Below are positions 22,295 to 31,835 of a stretch of DNA of 64,000 bases, one piece after another. Each line of letters starts with the position of its first letter. Positions within the stretch are counted from its first letter, which is position 1. The translations under genes and the position numbers were made by a program. The notes beneath the pieces are model-generated. The model made no database searches, was not told where the DNA came from, and was given only the letters and a program-made list of their open reading frames with translations. The stretch spans positions 120,492-184,491 of the forward strand of contig QRDG01001369.1 in assembly GCA_012064385.1 (NCBI GenBank), in the 5' to 3' direction. This DNA comes from Puccinellia tenuiflora. Lineage: Eukaryota; Streptophyta; Magnoliopsida; Poales; Poaceae.

Positions 22295-22876
22295 CACGCT
22301 GGAGAAGCTGGGTGTCTCCGAGTCCAGCTTGACGCCGAGCCGGACGGTCTTCCACGGCATCGTGCCGGGGCGAGNCGCCTCGGGATGAAGCCGGACGGGA
22401 CGATCGAGGACGCGACGACAGACGACGCGAAGACAGGAATCGCGATGATCGCCAACGCGAAGAAGAAAGGGAGCGCCTTCCGGCTCCGCCTCCAGAGGTC
22501 CAGACGGCTACCAGAATCCGGATGCCGCCTACATCGTATTCGTCAGCGAGCGCGACGACAAGCGAAGCCGGCGCGAACGGTTCAAGGAAGTGAACGCGGT
22601 GGTTCCACCTGTCCCCCAGTACCTCAACTGGTCGCAGGAGCCGATCACGTGGGACCGCCGCGACCACCCGGAACTGATGCCCAACCCAGGCGGCTATGCT
22701 CTAGTCCTGGAGCCCATGATCATCTCCACCAAGCGCTTGCACCTTCTCGCGCGTCCTCATCGACGGAGGCAGCAGCATCAACATCCTCTACCGTGACACG
22801 CTGGAAAAGCTGGGCGTCTCCGAGTCCTGCTTGACGCCAAGCCGGACGGTCTTCCACGGCATCGTGCCGGGGCGAG
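21876..22876 (+). repeat. Tandem duplication of about 500 bases at the gag-protease border, with an ambiguous base
   Basis: Copy 1 is 21876-22375 and copy 2 is 22376-22876; each runs from CGCCTCGGG to GCCGGGGCGAG. They differ by a number of substitutions and small indels. The only N in the window is at 22375, exactly at the junction, which suggests assembly uncertainty there. Confidence 0.88.
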
Positions 22877-23334
22877 CCGGCTCGTCCATGGGCCTCATCC
22901 GGCTGGATGTCCTATTCGGCACCAAGAGCAACCACCGTCACGAGACCATCTCCTTCGAGGTGGTCAACCACTCCAGCGCCTACCACGCCATCCTCGGGCG
23001 GCCGGCGCTCGCCAAGTTCATGGCGGTACCCCACTACGCTTACCTCAAGATGAAGCTACCAGGCCCACGCGGGATCATCACCGTCGCTAGAGACTATAAA
23101 CGCTCCATCGCCTGCGCCTCCGATAGCACGAAGGTGGCCGAGACCATGGTCTGCAATGAGGAGATGAAGCAGTTCAAGCGCAAGGCTAGCGAGGAAAAGC
23201 TGGAGATCCCGGAGACGGCCAAGCCGGCTGGCGAGTCAAACTTCCAGGCGGCCCGGGACACAAAGAAGATCTACTTCGACGACAACGACAAGTCCAAGTT
23301 CGTCTCCGTCGGGGCGAGCCTGGACCCCAAATAG
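22735..23334 (+). pseudogene. Tat aspartic protease
   Basis: Retroviral-type aspartic protease that processes the polyprotein. Copy 2 of the duplication keeps the active-site block LIDGGSSINILYRDTL at about 22755-22800; Tat proteases often have DGG in place of DTG. Downstream are FGTKSNHRHETISFEV and AYHAILGRPALAKFMAVPHYAYLKMKLPGP, the flap and C-terminal signature shared by plant Gypsy proteases. A TAG at 23332-23334 separates it from RT in the same frame. The upstream edge is not certain because of the duplication. Confidence 0.8.
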
Positions 23335-25575
23335 GAAGGCGCGCTCGTCGAGTTCCTCCGTGAGAACCGGGACATCTTCGCGTGGTCCCCCAAGGACATG
23401 CCTGGTGTGCCGAGGGAACTCGCCGAGCACTCTCTTCACGTCCGGCCAGACGCCAAGCCGGTAAAACAGTCCCTGCGACGTTTCGCGGAAGGAAGAAGAC
23501 AACTTATAGGAGAAGAAATAGCCCGGCTACTCGCGGCCGGGTTCATCAAAGAAGTGCAACACACGGAGTGGCTAGCCAATCCGGTGATGGTGGAAAAGAA
23601 GAACAAGAAATGGCGGATGTGTATCGATTACACCCACCTCAACAAGGCTTGCCCTAAAGACCCATTTGCATTACCGCGCATCGACCAAGTGATCGACTCC
23701 ACGGCCGGCTGCGACCTCCTCTCCCTCCTCGACGCCTACTCCGGCTACCACCAAATTCCGCTGAATCCGGATGACCAGCTCAAGACCGCCTTCATCACCC
23801 CATACGGCCCGTACTGCTACACCACCATGCCGTTCGGCTTGAAGAACGCGGGAGCAACATACCAGCGCTGCATGCAGAAATGCTTGCACGACCAGATCGG
23901 TCGCAACGCGCACGCCTACGTCGACGACGTCGTCATCAAGACCAAGGAGAAGCATACCCTCCTCCTCGACCTCAAGGAAACCTTCGACAACCTCCGCCGC
24001 TTCCAGATGAAGCTCAACCCGGAGAAATGCGTGTTCGGCGTTCCAGCCGGACAGCTACTCGGCTACCTTGTGTCGGCACGGGGAATCGAGGCCAACCCGG
24101 AGAAAATCGCCGCCATCGACAACATGCGACAACCAAGAAGCGTCAAGGACATCCAGAAGTTCGCCGGTTGCCTAGCTTCCCTTAGCCGCTTCATCAGCCG
24201 GCTCGGGGAGAAGGCTCTCCCGCTCTACCACTTACTGAAGAAAACGGACAAGTTCGTCTGGAACGACGCGGCCGACGCCGCTTTCAAGGAACTCAAGCGG
24301 GCGATGGCCACCACCCCGGTCCTGGCACCTCCGACCCCAAAGGAGCCCATGCTCATGTACATTGCCGCCTCCAATCGAGTCGTCAGCGTGGTCCTAGTGG
24401 TGGAACGAGACGAACCCGGCAAGCCGGTTCAACGGCCAGTCTACTACCTCAGCGAGGTGCTCACGCAGTCAAAGCAAAATTACCCGCACTACCAGAAGCT
24501 CGTATACGGCGTGTACATGGCAACGAAGAAGCTGAAACATTACTTTCAAGAGCACCCGATCAAAGTGATAAGCGACGCACCGCTTGCCGAGATCATAGGC
24601 AACAAGGACGCAACCGGCAGGGTTGCGAAATGGGCGATTAACCTGACGGCGCACGGAGTCGAGTACGACAAGAGAACAGCGATCAAGTCGCAGGAGCTGG
24701 CGGACTTTCTTGCCGATTGGACGGAGACGGACCACGTACCGCCGCCACCCAACTCCGGCGAACATTGGCTCATGCACTTCGACGGCTCCAAAAGATACTG
24801 GGGACTCGGCGCTGGAGTCGTCCTCACCTCGCCCAAGGGGGGCCGACTCGAATACGTGCTACAGATCCACTTCACGGCGTCCAACAACGTAGCCGAGTAT
24901 GAAGCTCTCGCACACGGCCTCAAGCTCGCCAAGGCTATGAATATCAAGCGAATCCTCTGCTACGGTGACTCCGACTTGGTGGTCCAGCAGACCACTGGTC
25001 ATTGGGACGCCAAGGACCCCAACATGGCCGCCTACCGCTTCTTCGTCCAGCAGCTTGCGGGATGCTTCGAAGGGTGCGAGTTCCACCACATCCACCGCTC
25101 CAACAACGAGGCGGCCGACACCCTGGCGAACATTGGCTCTCTTCGCGAGGAAATCCCACCCGGCGTCGCCCTCGAGAAGCTCTACAAACCATCCATCACG
25201 CCGTGTCCCGGCTCCGATTCCATCCGGATGCCGCCGGACACGGAGTCGGCTGGGCCGGCTCCAGGCGAGACGGAATCCGTCGAGGTCCTCGTCATCGAAG
25301 CGGCGCCACCATGGACCCAACCCTTCCTCGCCTACCTCGCCAACAACGAGCTCCCGACAGGCGAGCTCATCGCCAGGCAAATCAAACGCCGGGCAAGTGC
25401 TTACACCATCATCAACAACGAGCTATACAAGCGCAGCGTATCCGGAATGTTCCAACGCTGCATGAGCCAAGAAGAAGGGATCAGGATCCTCAAGGAGATC
25501 CATCAAGGCGAATGCGGCCATCACGCATCCTCAAGGGCAATTGTGGCTAAGGCGTTCAGGCACGGGTTTTACTAG
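23335..25575 (+). CDS. Tat reverse transcriptase, RNase H and archaeal-type RNase H
   Basis: Open from just after the TAG at 23332-23334; numbering here is from Met at 23398. RT has WRMCIDYTHLNKACPKD, Asp112 (LDAYSGYHQI), MPFGLKNAGATYQR and the YVDD box at 174-177. A Gypsy RNase H spans about 305-440, but its first catalytic position reads YIAASNRVV, lacking the Asp, as usual for the degenerate RNase H of Tat. A second, archaeal-type RNase H spans about 457-580, with Asp462, Glu502, Asp524 and Asp574. Together they copy RNA to DNA and remove the RNA template. A stop (TAG) at 25573-25575 cuts the link to integrase, which is open in the same frame. Confidence 0.93.
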   Translation, partial: EGALVEFLRENRDIFAWSPKDMPGVPRELAEHSLHVRPDAKPVKQSLRRFAEGRRQLIGEEIARLLAAGFIKEVQHTEWLANPVMVEKKNKKWRMCIDYTHLNKACPKDPFALPRIDQVIDSTAGCDLLSLLDAYSGYHQIPLNPDDQLKTAFITPYGPYCYTTMPFGLKNAGATYQRCMQKCLHDQIGRNAHAYVDDVVIKTKEKHTLLLDLKETFDNLRRFQMKLNPEKCVFGVPAGQLLGYLVSARGIEANPEKIAAIDNMRQPRSVKDIQKFAGCLASLSRFISRLGEKALPLYHLLKKTDKFVWNDAADAAFKELKRAMATTPVLAPPTPKEPMLMYIAASNRVVSVVLVVERDEPGKPVQRPVYYLSEVLTQSKQNYPHYQKLVYGVYMATKKLKHYFQEHPIKVISDAPLAEIIGNKDATGRVAKWAINLTAHGVEYDKRTAIKSQELADFLADWTETDHVPPPPNSGEHWLMHFDGSKRYWGLGAGVVLTSPKGGRLEYVLQIHFTASNNVAEYEALAHGLKLAKAMNIKRILCYGDSDLVVQQTTGHWDAKDPNMAAYRFFVQQLAGCFEGCEFHHIHRSNNEAADTLANIGSLREEIPPGVALEKLYKPSITPCPGSDSIRMPPDTESAGPAPGETESVEVLVIEAAPPWTQPFLAYLANNELPTGELIARQIKRRASAYTIINNELYKRSVSGMFQRCMSQEEGIRILKEIHQGECGHHASSRAIVAKAFRHGFY

Positions 25576-26577
25576 CCGACTGCGTTGGCAAACGCGAACC
25601 AACTGGTCCGGCTCTGCAACGGCTGCCAACGATTCGCAACGCAGAAGCACACGCCGGCTTCAACACTCAAGACAATTCCTATCACCTGGCCGTTTGCCGT
25701 CTGGGGGCTCGACATGGTCGGGCCACTGAGGAGATCCAGTGGAGGCATGACACACCTGCTGGTAGCGGTCGACAAGTTCACAAAATGGATTGAAGCCAAG
25801 CCGATCAAGAAACTGGATGGACCAACAGCAGTCAAGTTCTTCAAAAGCATCATCTACCGCTTCGGCTACCCCAACAGCATCATCACGGACAACGGGACAA
25901 ACTTCGTCAAGGGAGAATTCGCCAAGTTCTGCGGCAGGACCGGCATCCGGCTCGACGTGGCCTCCGTTGCGCACCCACAGTCGAACGGGCAGGTCGAGCG
26001 GGCAAATGGCCTCATCCTATCCGGCATCAAGCCTCGGCTGCTCGAACCGCTCGAGCGGGCAGCCGGCGCGTGGGAAGAAGAGCTACCTTCCGTCCTCTGG
26101 AGCCTAAGGACGACGCCGAATCGCTCAACCGGCTTCACCCCCTTCTTCCTCGTCCATGGGGCTGAGGCCGTCATGCCAACGGACATCGAGCACGACGCAC
26201 CCCGGATCGTGCTGTACACAGAAGCGCAAGCTAAGCAAGCCTACGAAGATGGAATGGACCTGCTCGAGGAGGCACGCCAGCTCGCCGAATCAAGGTCGGC
26301 GATGTACCAGCAACAGCTGCGCAACTACCACAGTCGGCGCATCAAGAACGTCCGCTTTCGTGAAGGCGACCTCGTGCTCCGGCTCATCCAGGACACCAAA
26401 AACATGCACAAGTTGTCATCGCCGTGGGAAGGACCATTCATCGTCAGCAAAGCGCTCATCAACGATGCCTACTACCTCATCGACGCCCGCGAGCACAAGA
26501 AGGACACGATGGACAAGGAAGGCGATGAAACGGAGAGGCCATGGAACGCGTCACTCTTGCGTCGATTCTACACTTGA
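25576..26577 (+). CDS. Tat integrase
   Basis: The frame reopens after the TAG and stays open to 26577. Numbering is from Met at 25585. The zinc-binding part has Cys11 and Cys14 (CNGCQRF); its His pair lies before the stop. Core residues are Asp43 (WGLDMVGP), Asp102 (ITDNGTNF) and Glu138 (NGQVERANG). A C-terminal block (RRIKNVRFREGDLVLRL, WEGPFIVSKA) forms the SH3-like tail. Integrase inserts the cDNA into host DNA. It is the last sense-strand gene of the element; the rest of the 3' region has antisense genes. Confidence 0.92.
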   Translation, partial: PTALANANQLVRLCNGCQRFATQKHTPASTLKTIPITWPFAVWGLDMVGPLRRSSGGMTHLLVAVDKFTKWIEAKPIKKLDGPTAVKFFKSIIYRFGYPNSIITDNGTNFVKGEFAKFCGRTGIRLDVASVAHPQSNGQVERANGLILSGIKPRLLEPLERAAGAWEEELPSVLWSLRTTPNRSTGFTPFFLVHGAEAVMPTDIEHDAPRIVLYTEAQAKQAYEDGMDLLEEARQLAESRSAMYQQQLRNYHSRRIKNVRFREGDLVLRLIQDTKNMHKLSSPWEGPFIVSKALINDAYYLIDAREHKKDTMDKEGDETERPWNASLLRRFYT

Positions 26578-27420
26578 GAGAGAACAATGTATGTATCACC
26601 CATGCTATCAATAAAAGAAACGAGAATGATGAACACATGAGCAGTTTTTCGCAACTTTTTCCGCATTTTCTTTCAGGCTCTTCCGGCAGCCGGCAAGCTT
26701 GCCTTTAGCGGCCGTGTAGCGTGACTAACCCCTAAACGGCTAACTCTTCGAATCCGGTTAAGTCCGGCAAGAGAACAAGCCGGAGGGGGCCAACAACATG
26801 AAAACGCATAAAGGGAAGTCCTGCCGGCTGAAATAACGTTCTTCTGCAAACTCGGCCAAGCCGGCAGTCGGCAACCGCTTCTCCGATTACGGATGATTAA
26901 CTACACAACGCTAAACGGCTAACTCTTCGAATCCGGTTAAGGCCGGCAAGAGAATAAGCTGGAGGCTGAGTGTATGTGAAAGACGTAAGAAATAGAAGTC
27001 GTTACCGGCTGAGAAAACTCTGGCCTAACAAACCGGATCCTAGCGTTGTAGTAGTGTGCATGATCCCGCTAGACGGTGAAGTGCACACGAACGGCGGCGG
27101 GAAAGGCTACAGGCGAGTGTGAAACTGAAATAAGCATAGTAAAAGTGTTCTCCGTGATCAAAATAGCAAGCTAATCGCTTCGTCATTTCATTTCACGCGC
27201 GAAAACGCCGCCAACCGGCTTCGAGAGCCCAAGCCGGACACAGGCCTGACGAGCAAGGAATGAAAATTGCGCACAAGCAAACAAGTACAGGAACAAGAGC
27301 AAGTAGCATTAAACATGAAGGGCAAGGCATTACAGATAAAGGCTAAACAACAAAGCAAAAGAGGGAAGTCCACAGGCGGACCTTCCCCGCGCAACTACAA
27401 GGTCGAGCCGGTAGAGCTCC
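26578..27420 (+). other. Non-coding 3' region after integrase with two 179-base repeats
   Basis: A block CTAAACGGCTAACTCTTCG and its surroundings recur at 26732 and 26911 (period 179), each with AATCCGGTTAA and a GGCAAGAGAA tail. No gene-like frame on the sense strand. Confidence 0.65.
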
Positions 27421-28227
27421 CTAAGCGGCAACCGTCGCCTTCCCGGATCCACCTATCTTCTTGCCAACCCAGTGCTTGATGCAGAGGGTGCCGTCGAACA
27501 CCTTCACGAAGAAGACGCCTTTGTCACGCCGAAGACGGAAGCAGAGGATGAAGCCGGCTTCGAGCTCGTAGAAGTCAGCGAACTCGTCCCAACCCCTGAC
27601 AAACTCCACCCTGTTGACAACAGCATTACCCTCCACCTGGGAGGTGAACCGGACGGTTGCATTCCAGGGACCCTGGGAAGCACCCTCGCGGAAGAGCTTG
27701 AACTTGAAGTGGCCAACGCCCGGCAGCGCGTCGGCGAAGGCGTCGGGAAGCCTCTGCACCGGCCCAGTAACTGGCGAGTGCAGGATCAAGAGGAACTCCC
27801 CGATGGGGAACACACCCCAGGCCGGGCGCCGCGGATTCTCCAGGGAGTCGGAAGAGGCGGAGGACAACTCCGCGCTCTCTTCCTCGCTGTCGGCGACAGC
27901 AGACGGAGCATATTTAGGAATCGGGTCAAAGCCTGGAGGTGGAAGAACAGGGGTGGCTTCCTCCTCGCTCGATGAGTCGTGAAGAACAAGGAGGTTTTTG
28001 CCACGACCAATGCCGATGCTAACGCCGCCACTGACGGCACCCGCACTCCTCAAACCAGCACGGCCGCCGCCCTTGCCGCGGCCAGCGCTGCTACCGGCGG
28101 CAGCGGAGGCGATCGCCTTCCCCCGCCCTCGACCGCCACTCTTGGGGGGACGACCGCGAGGACGTTTCGCTGGAGGCGCAGCGATGGTCTCCTCAGCGGC
28201 AACATCCAAAGGCTCGGACTTCACCAT
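27421..28227 (-). CDS. Antisense AT-hook and B3-like DNA-binding protein
   Basis: A 268-residue intact frame on the strand opposite to pol. I start at the Met at 28227 (MVKSEPLD) because it follows a TATA-like TTATAAAG by about 90 bases, while the 59 residues upstream look like untranslated sequence. An AT-hook core lies at 21-29 (KRPRGRPPK) in a Gly/Arg/Ala-rich segment, followed by an acidic Ser-rich linker (SSSEEE, DSEEESAELSSASS). The C-terminal third (about 150-250) has GWDEFADFYELEAGFILCFR and GVFFVKVFDGTLC, which resemble the end of a plant B3 fold (GW..F...L..GD...F, then F.V.IFD). It could bind DNA and steer expression or targeting of the element. The B3 call needs a profile search. 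Confidence 0.68.
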   Translation of the reverse strand: MVKSEPLDVAAEETIAAPPAKRPRGRPPKSGGRGRGKAIASAAAGSSAGRGKGGGRAGLRSAGAVSGGVSIGIGRGKNLLVLHDSSSEEEATPVLPPPGFDPIPKYAPSAVADSEEESAELSSASSDSLENPRRPAWGVFPIGEFLLILHSPVTGPVQRLPDAFADALPGVGHFKFKLFREGASQGPWNATVRFTSQVEGNAVVNRVEFVRGWDEFADFYELEAGFILCFRLRRDKGVFFVKVFDGTLCIKHWVGKKIGGSGKATVAA

Positions 28228-28311
28228 GGCAGGGACGCGAGGGAACGATAGGAGGAAGACGAAGAGAGAGCAAGAAAGCGTAAGCAATGAGAAGGAGGAA
28301 CGAAAATTGTG

Positions 28312-28322
28312 AAGCTTTATAA
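28312..28322 (-). promoter_or_regulatory. Possible promoter of the antisense AT-hook/B3-like gene
   Basis: The minus strand reads TGTTATAAAGC, a TATA-like box about 90 bases before the Met codon at 28227. Its position suits an independent antisense transcript. Confidence 0.4.
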
Positions 28323-28443
28323 CACAACCAAGGGACAACGTGGGAGACCCAACCATCACCCACGATCCCATGATCAACACGTGGTAACGAAACTCAGTTG
28401 ACAAGACCCTTCAGTAACTGCAACCGGGTCCACGCACGGAAGC

Positions 28444-29110
28444 CAAGGAGGCAAGGCGAAGCCGCAAGCCGGCAAAAAGATTCCCGGGGGCTGCGCACCC
28501 GCCAAGGCGGCTGCCCAGACCCGGACGAAAATAAAAAACACCCCAAGTCACGGACTCGGGGGCTGCGAAGCCGCAAGCCGGCAAAAGATTCCCGGGCGCT
28601 GCGCACCCGCCAAGGCGACTGCCCAGACCCAGACGAAAATAAAAATCACCCCAAGTCACGGACTCGGGGGCTGCGAAGCCGCAAGCCGGCAAAAGATTCC
28701 CGGGGGCTGCGCAGCCGGCAAGCCGGCTGCCCAGACCCGGACGAACATATAAAAAACACCCCGAGTCATGGACTCGGGGGCTGCGAAGCCGTCAGCCGGC
28801 AAAAAGATTCCCGGGGGCTGCGCAGCCGGCAAGCCGGCTGCCCAGACCCGGACGAACATATAAATCACCCCGAGTCACGGACTCGGGGGCTGCCAAGCCG
28901 TCAGCCGGCATAAAGATACCCGGGGGCTGCGCACCCGCTAAGGCGGCTGCCCAGACCCGGACGAGCATATAAATCACCCCGAGTCACGGACTCGGGGGCT
29001 GCCAAGCCGTCAGCCGGCATAAAAATCCCCGGGGGCTGCGCAGCCGGCAAGCCGGCTCCGCAGACCCGGACGTATATCTAAGTCACCCCAAGTCACGGAC
29101 TCAGGGGCTG
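28444..29110 (+). repeat. Tandem array of about six 109-base units
   Basis: Each unit contains GCCGGCAAAA, CCCGGGGGCTGCGCA, CTGCCCAGACCCGGACGA and CACGGACTCGGGGGCTGC. The GGACTC block starts at 28552, 28660, 28770, 28879, 28988 and 29097, giving a period of 108-110. Tandem arrays in the 3' region are known for Tat/Ogre elements. The CTCGGGGGCT core equals the element's own PPT at 39508-39517. Confidence 0.93.
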
Positions 29111-29430
29111 CACGATATAACGACGACAGAAGATAAGCGATAAGCAGGAAACGTAAAATTTTGACCCGGCTAGATGCTCAAGCCGGCCCAAAATTCGGGG
29201 GCTAGGCATGGTGATTATCATCACCAAAACAAAGACGAATTCCAGTACAAAGGCCCAACAGCCACAGAGGAAACGACTCTTATGATAACAGATCACGGCA
29301 AGAAGCAGAATAGCGAATTTCTTACAAAGTAGTCTTCAAAAGAGCACGACATAGCAAGATGAATAATGTGGCAGGACAGTTAATAGTACGGAATGACAGT
29401 TACACCCGGCATTCCGGGGAAACAAGTAAA
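29111..29430. other. Spacer between the repeat array and the antisense gene
   Basis: No gene seen. A further PPT-like block (TTCGGGGGCTAGGCATGG) lies at about 29195. The antisense gene's 3' untranslated region and poly(A) site would fall here. Confidence 0.4.
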
Positions 29431-29960
29431 TCAGGCAGTAGCAGCATCGGTAGCAGCAGCGGTTTCGCCGGCTCCAGTATCTTCAGTTGGCTGCGGCATC
29501 GAAGACGGCTCGGCAGGCACCAGCTTCGTCAGGTCAACCGCCTCGGCAATCCGCTCGGAGGCCTCGGCAATTTCTGGACGCAAGTCCATGAAAGATGTCC
29601 CGGCGCGGAAGCCGTCCATTAGCCTACTCATCAGCACGCCCGGATACCATGACTTCACCACGGCCAGGGCCATGTCGGCACCTCCGCGCGCCGCCATCTC
29701 CACTTGATCATTGATGCCGGCAGGCGCTCCTTCGAGCCGAGCAGACAAGTCGTGGAGAGTAGCTGGCAAGGGAGTGTCTGGCCACAGATTCTCAAGCACG
29801 CTGTCAGCCGCTTCCTTTAGCCGCTTGAATTCCTGGCCGAACCGCAGAAGACGGGAGGCGGTAGTCGGAGCAGACCCAGCAGCAGCACCAGAAGATTCCG
29901 GTCGGGAGTGAGCCGAGGCAGCATCTTTTTGGAGTTGCGCATCCACCTCGGGATAGAGGC
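29431..29960 (-). CDS. Exon 5 of the antisense gene: helical C-terminal tail
   Basis: The acceptor TCATGCAG ends at 29961 and the exon opens with GLYPEVDAQLQKDAAS. It encodes helical sequence with RLLRFGQEFKRLKEAADS, LPATLHDLSARLEG, ADMALAVVKSWYPGV and LVPAEPSS, and stops at 29431. The phase-1 join with exon 4 keeps the frame. Confidence 0.7.
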
Positions 29961-30033
29961 CTGCATGACAAACCAGTGAGGCCGAGCAGAAGACCCCAAG
30001 CAAGAAACCAAGGAGAAAGGAGACCTCACTTAC

Positions 30034-30381
30034 CGAGGATCAGCTCGTTTACGCGCTCAACCTCCTTGACCAAGCCGCCCACCAGCTGTTCCTGCTCAAG
30101 CTCGCGCGCCTTGGCCTCCTGGACGATCTTGTCGCTGTTCTCGACGGAAGCCTTCAGCAGATCCCTCAACTCGGCCGCATCCCCGCGGAGAGACTCAACC
30201 TCGCTCTGCTTCTGACGCTCGGACTCCCGCAGCTTCGCCGCCTCCTCGCCCAGCCGGACGACCTCGAGGCGGCGCTCTTCTAATACCTTCTCCGCCGTCT
30301 GGAGATCCGTCTTGGCCAAGGTCAGGGCAGCGTCCTTCTCCTTCAGCCGCGTCTCCAAGCCGGCGCGGGAGGTGGTGTCAC
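30034..30381 (-). CDS. Exon 4 of the antisense gene: coiled coil
   Basis: The acceptor CTCCACAG ends at 30382 and the donor GTAAGT begins at 30033. The exon is a nearly continuous heptad coiled coil (LETRLKEKDAALTLAKTDLQ, LEERRLEVVRLGEEAAKLRE, LLKASVENSDKIVQEAKARE), suggesting an oligomeric protein. Confidence 0.72.
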
Positions 30382-30472
30382 CTGTGGAGATCAAATCACC
30401 GTCAAGCCAAGACATGCAAGAGAAAAAGGCAGAACGGCAAGACAGAGTGCAGAAGGAAAAAGGAAGCCAAAC

Positions 30473-31023
30473 CTTTAGCCGCCTCAAGCTCCCGCCTGAG
30501 CAATGCCGCCTCCCTAGCCGCCTCGGCAAAGCCTTGCTCTATGGAGGAGCGGAGCAATGTTACGTTGGCCAAGTTCTCCCTGGCCACCCGCTCCACCAGT
30601 TCGGCAAGGGGAAATCTCCCCGACGCATCGGGCCGAGCCGGCACCGGTCCGGAGTACGGCGGAGAAGACACCAAAGTTGATTGGCGAGGGCCGGGGAGCG
30701 AAGCCGTCACTTCCGCGATGGCCTTATCCTTGGCTGTCTCAGCCACGGTCAAAGAAGGAGTGGGGAAGGCGAGATACCCAGCCCCGGCGCCGGGCTGGGG
30801 AACCATTTGGAAAGCGCCCACTGGCGCCTCGACATCACCACCTGAAGCCGGAGGGTTGAAATCGACCACAAGGGGGGCCGCCTCCACCAGCACTCGGCTG
30901 TCCGCCTCCGTCATCCTCGCCTCGGGAGGTGGGCTGGCCGCTTGCGTCATAGGGGCCCCAACGGCAGGCAACGAAGCCGATTCCACAACCGTCTCCGCCG
31001 TCTCAGCTATTGGAAGCGGCGCT
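30473..31023 (-). CDS. Exon 3 of the antisense gene: Pro/Ala linker and helix
   Basis: The acceptor TTTGCAG ends at 31024. The donor dinucleotide at 30472-30471 is followed by TTGG rather than the common AAGT, a weaker site. The exon encodes a Pro/Ala/Glu-rich linker and a helical end (LAELVERVARENLANVTLLR, AEAAREAALLRRELEAAK) that leads into the coiled coil of exon 4. Confidence 0.68.
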
Positions 31024-31092
31024 CTGCAAAACGAAGAAAGCGTCACCGCTAAGCTCAAGCCGCAAAGCTCCTACCACAAGACAAGGACTTAC

Positions 31093-31835
31093 CCGACGCA
31101 TGAGCCCAGCGCCTTGACCGTCCTCCTCTTCAAACGCTTTGGCGGGGGAGAGGGCACGGCGTCGGACGGGCGCTTCACGCCTCCGGAGGGCACATCGCCG
31201 CCTTTCGCCGGAATGACAGAGTCTTCGACCGGCCGCTCCGTGCGGGCCGGCACCACCTCGGCCCCAGCAGAGACCTTTGCGGTATTGCTGGCCTCCGCGC
31301 CCGCTGCCGTCTTCTCCTCATCTGCCTTAGCAGCCGCCGATTGCTTTGTAGCCGCCTGGGCGTCCATCGACGCCCGGATCGAATCCGCCTGCGCCAGCTC
31401 CGCGTAAATAGCCCTCTCCATATCCTCGATACCCGAGTCATAACCAAGAACAATAGGAGGAGAAAGATTAACCACCTGGGCGCGGCTCTTGTCGGCGGCG
31501 GGTTCTGCCCTCTCCACGTCCGCCGCCTTCGTCCTTTCCTCGTCCTCCTTCGAGGCCAGCAGCTGCTCCATGGTCATACCAATGTCAGTTGTCTCCAAAG
31601 CCAAAACAGCCTGCGTCGTTTGAGCATAAAACTCCCTCTCCAAATCGCCCAGGTTCAAATCATAAATAAAATCACCGCTGGGAGCGCGACCAATCACCTC
31701 GTCTTTGGCCCCACCAATCAGGGCCTCCTCCTCGGCCATCTTGGCGTCGACCTCAGCCCGGATCTCAGCCATGATCTCGTCCGCCCTGGCCTCGGTCTTA
31801 GGCGTCTCCGCCTTCGGTCTTCCGGCTGGCGACAG
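31093..31835 (-). CDS. Exon 2 of the antisense gene, 3' half beyond the solo LTR
   Basis: This half of exon 2 lies left of the solo LTR. It encodes acidic, Ala/Glu-rich sequence with two similar blocks, GDFIYDLNLGDLEREFYAQT and LGYDSGIEDMERAIYAELAQ, an internal duplication of an LGD/E-LER-YA motif. It ends at a consensus GTAAGT donor starting at 31092. With the inserted LTR and one TSD copy set aside, its frame continues that of 37254-37943 without a shift. Confidence 0.72.

Noticed and set aside
28444..29110. CRISPR-like direct repeats
   Set aside because: Units are directly adjacent at 109 bases without unique spacers, the genome is plant, and the array sits inside a retrotransposon 3' region.
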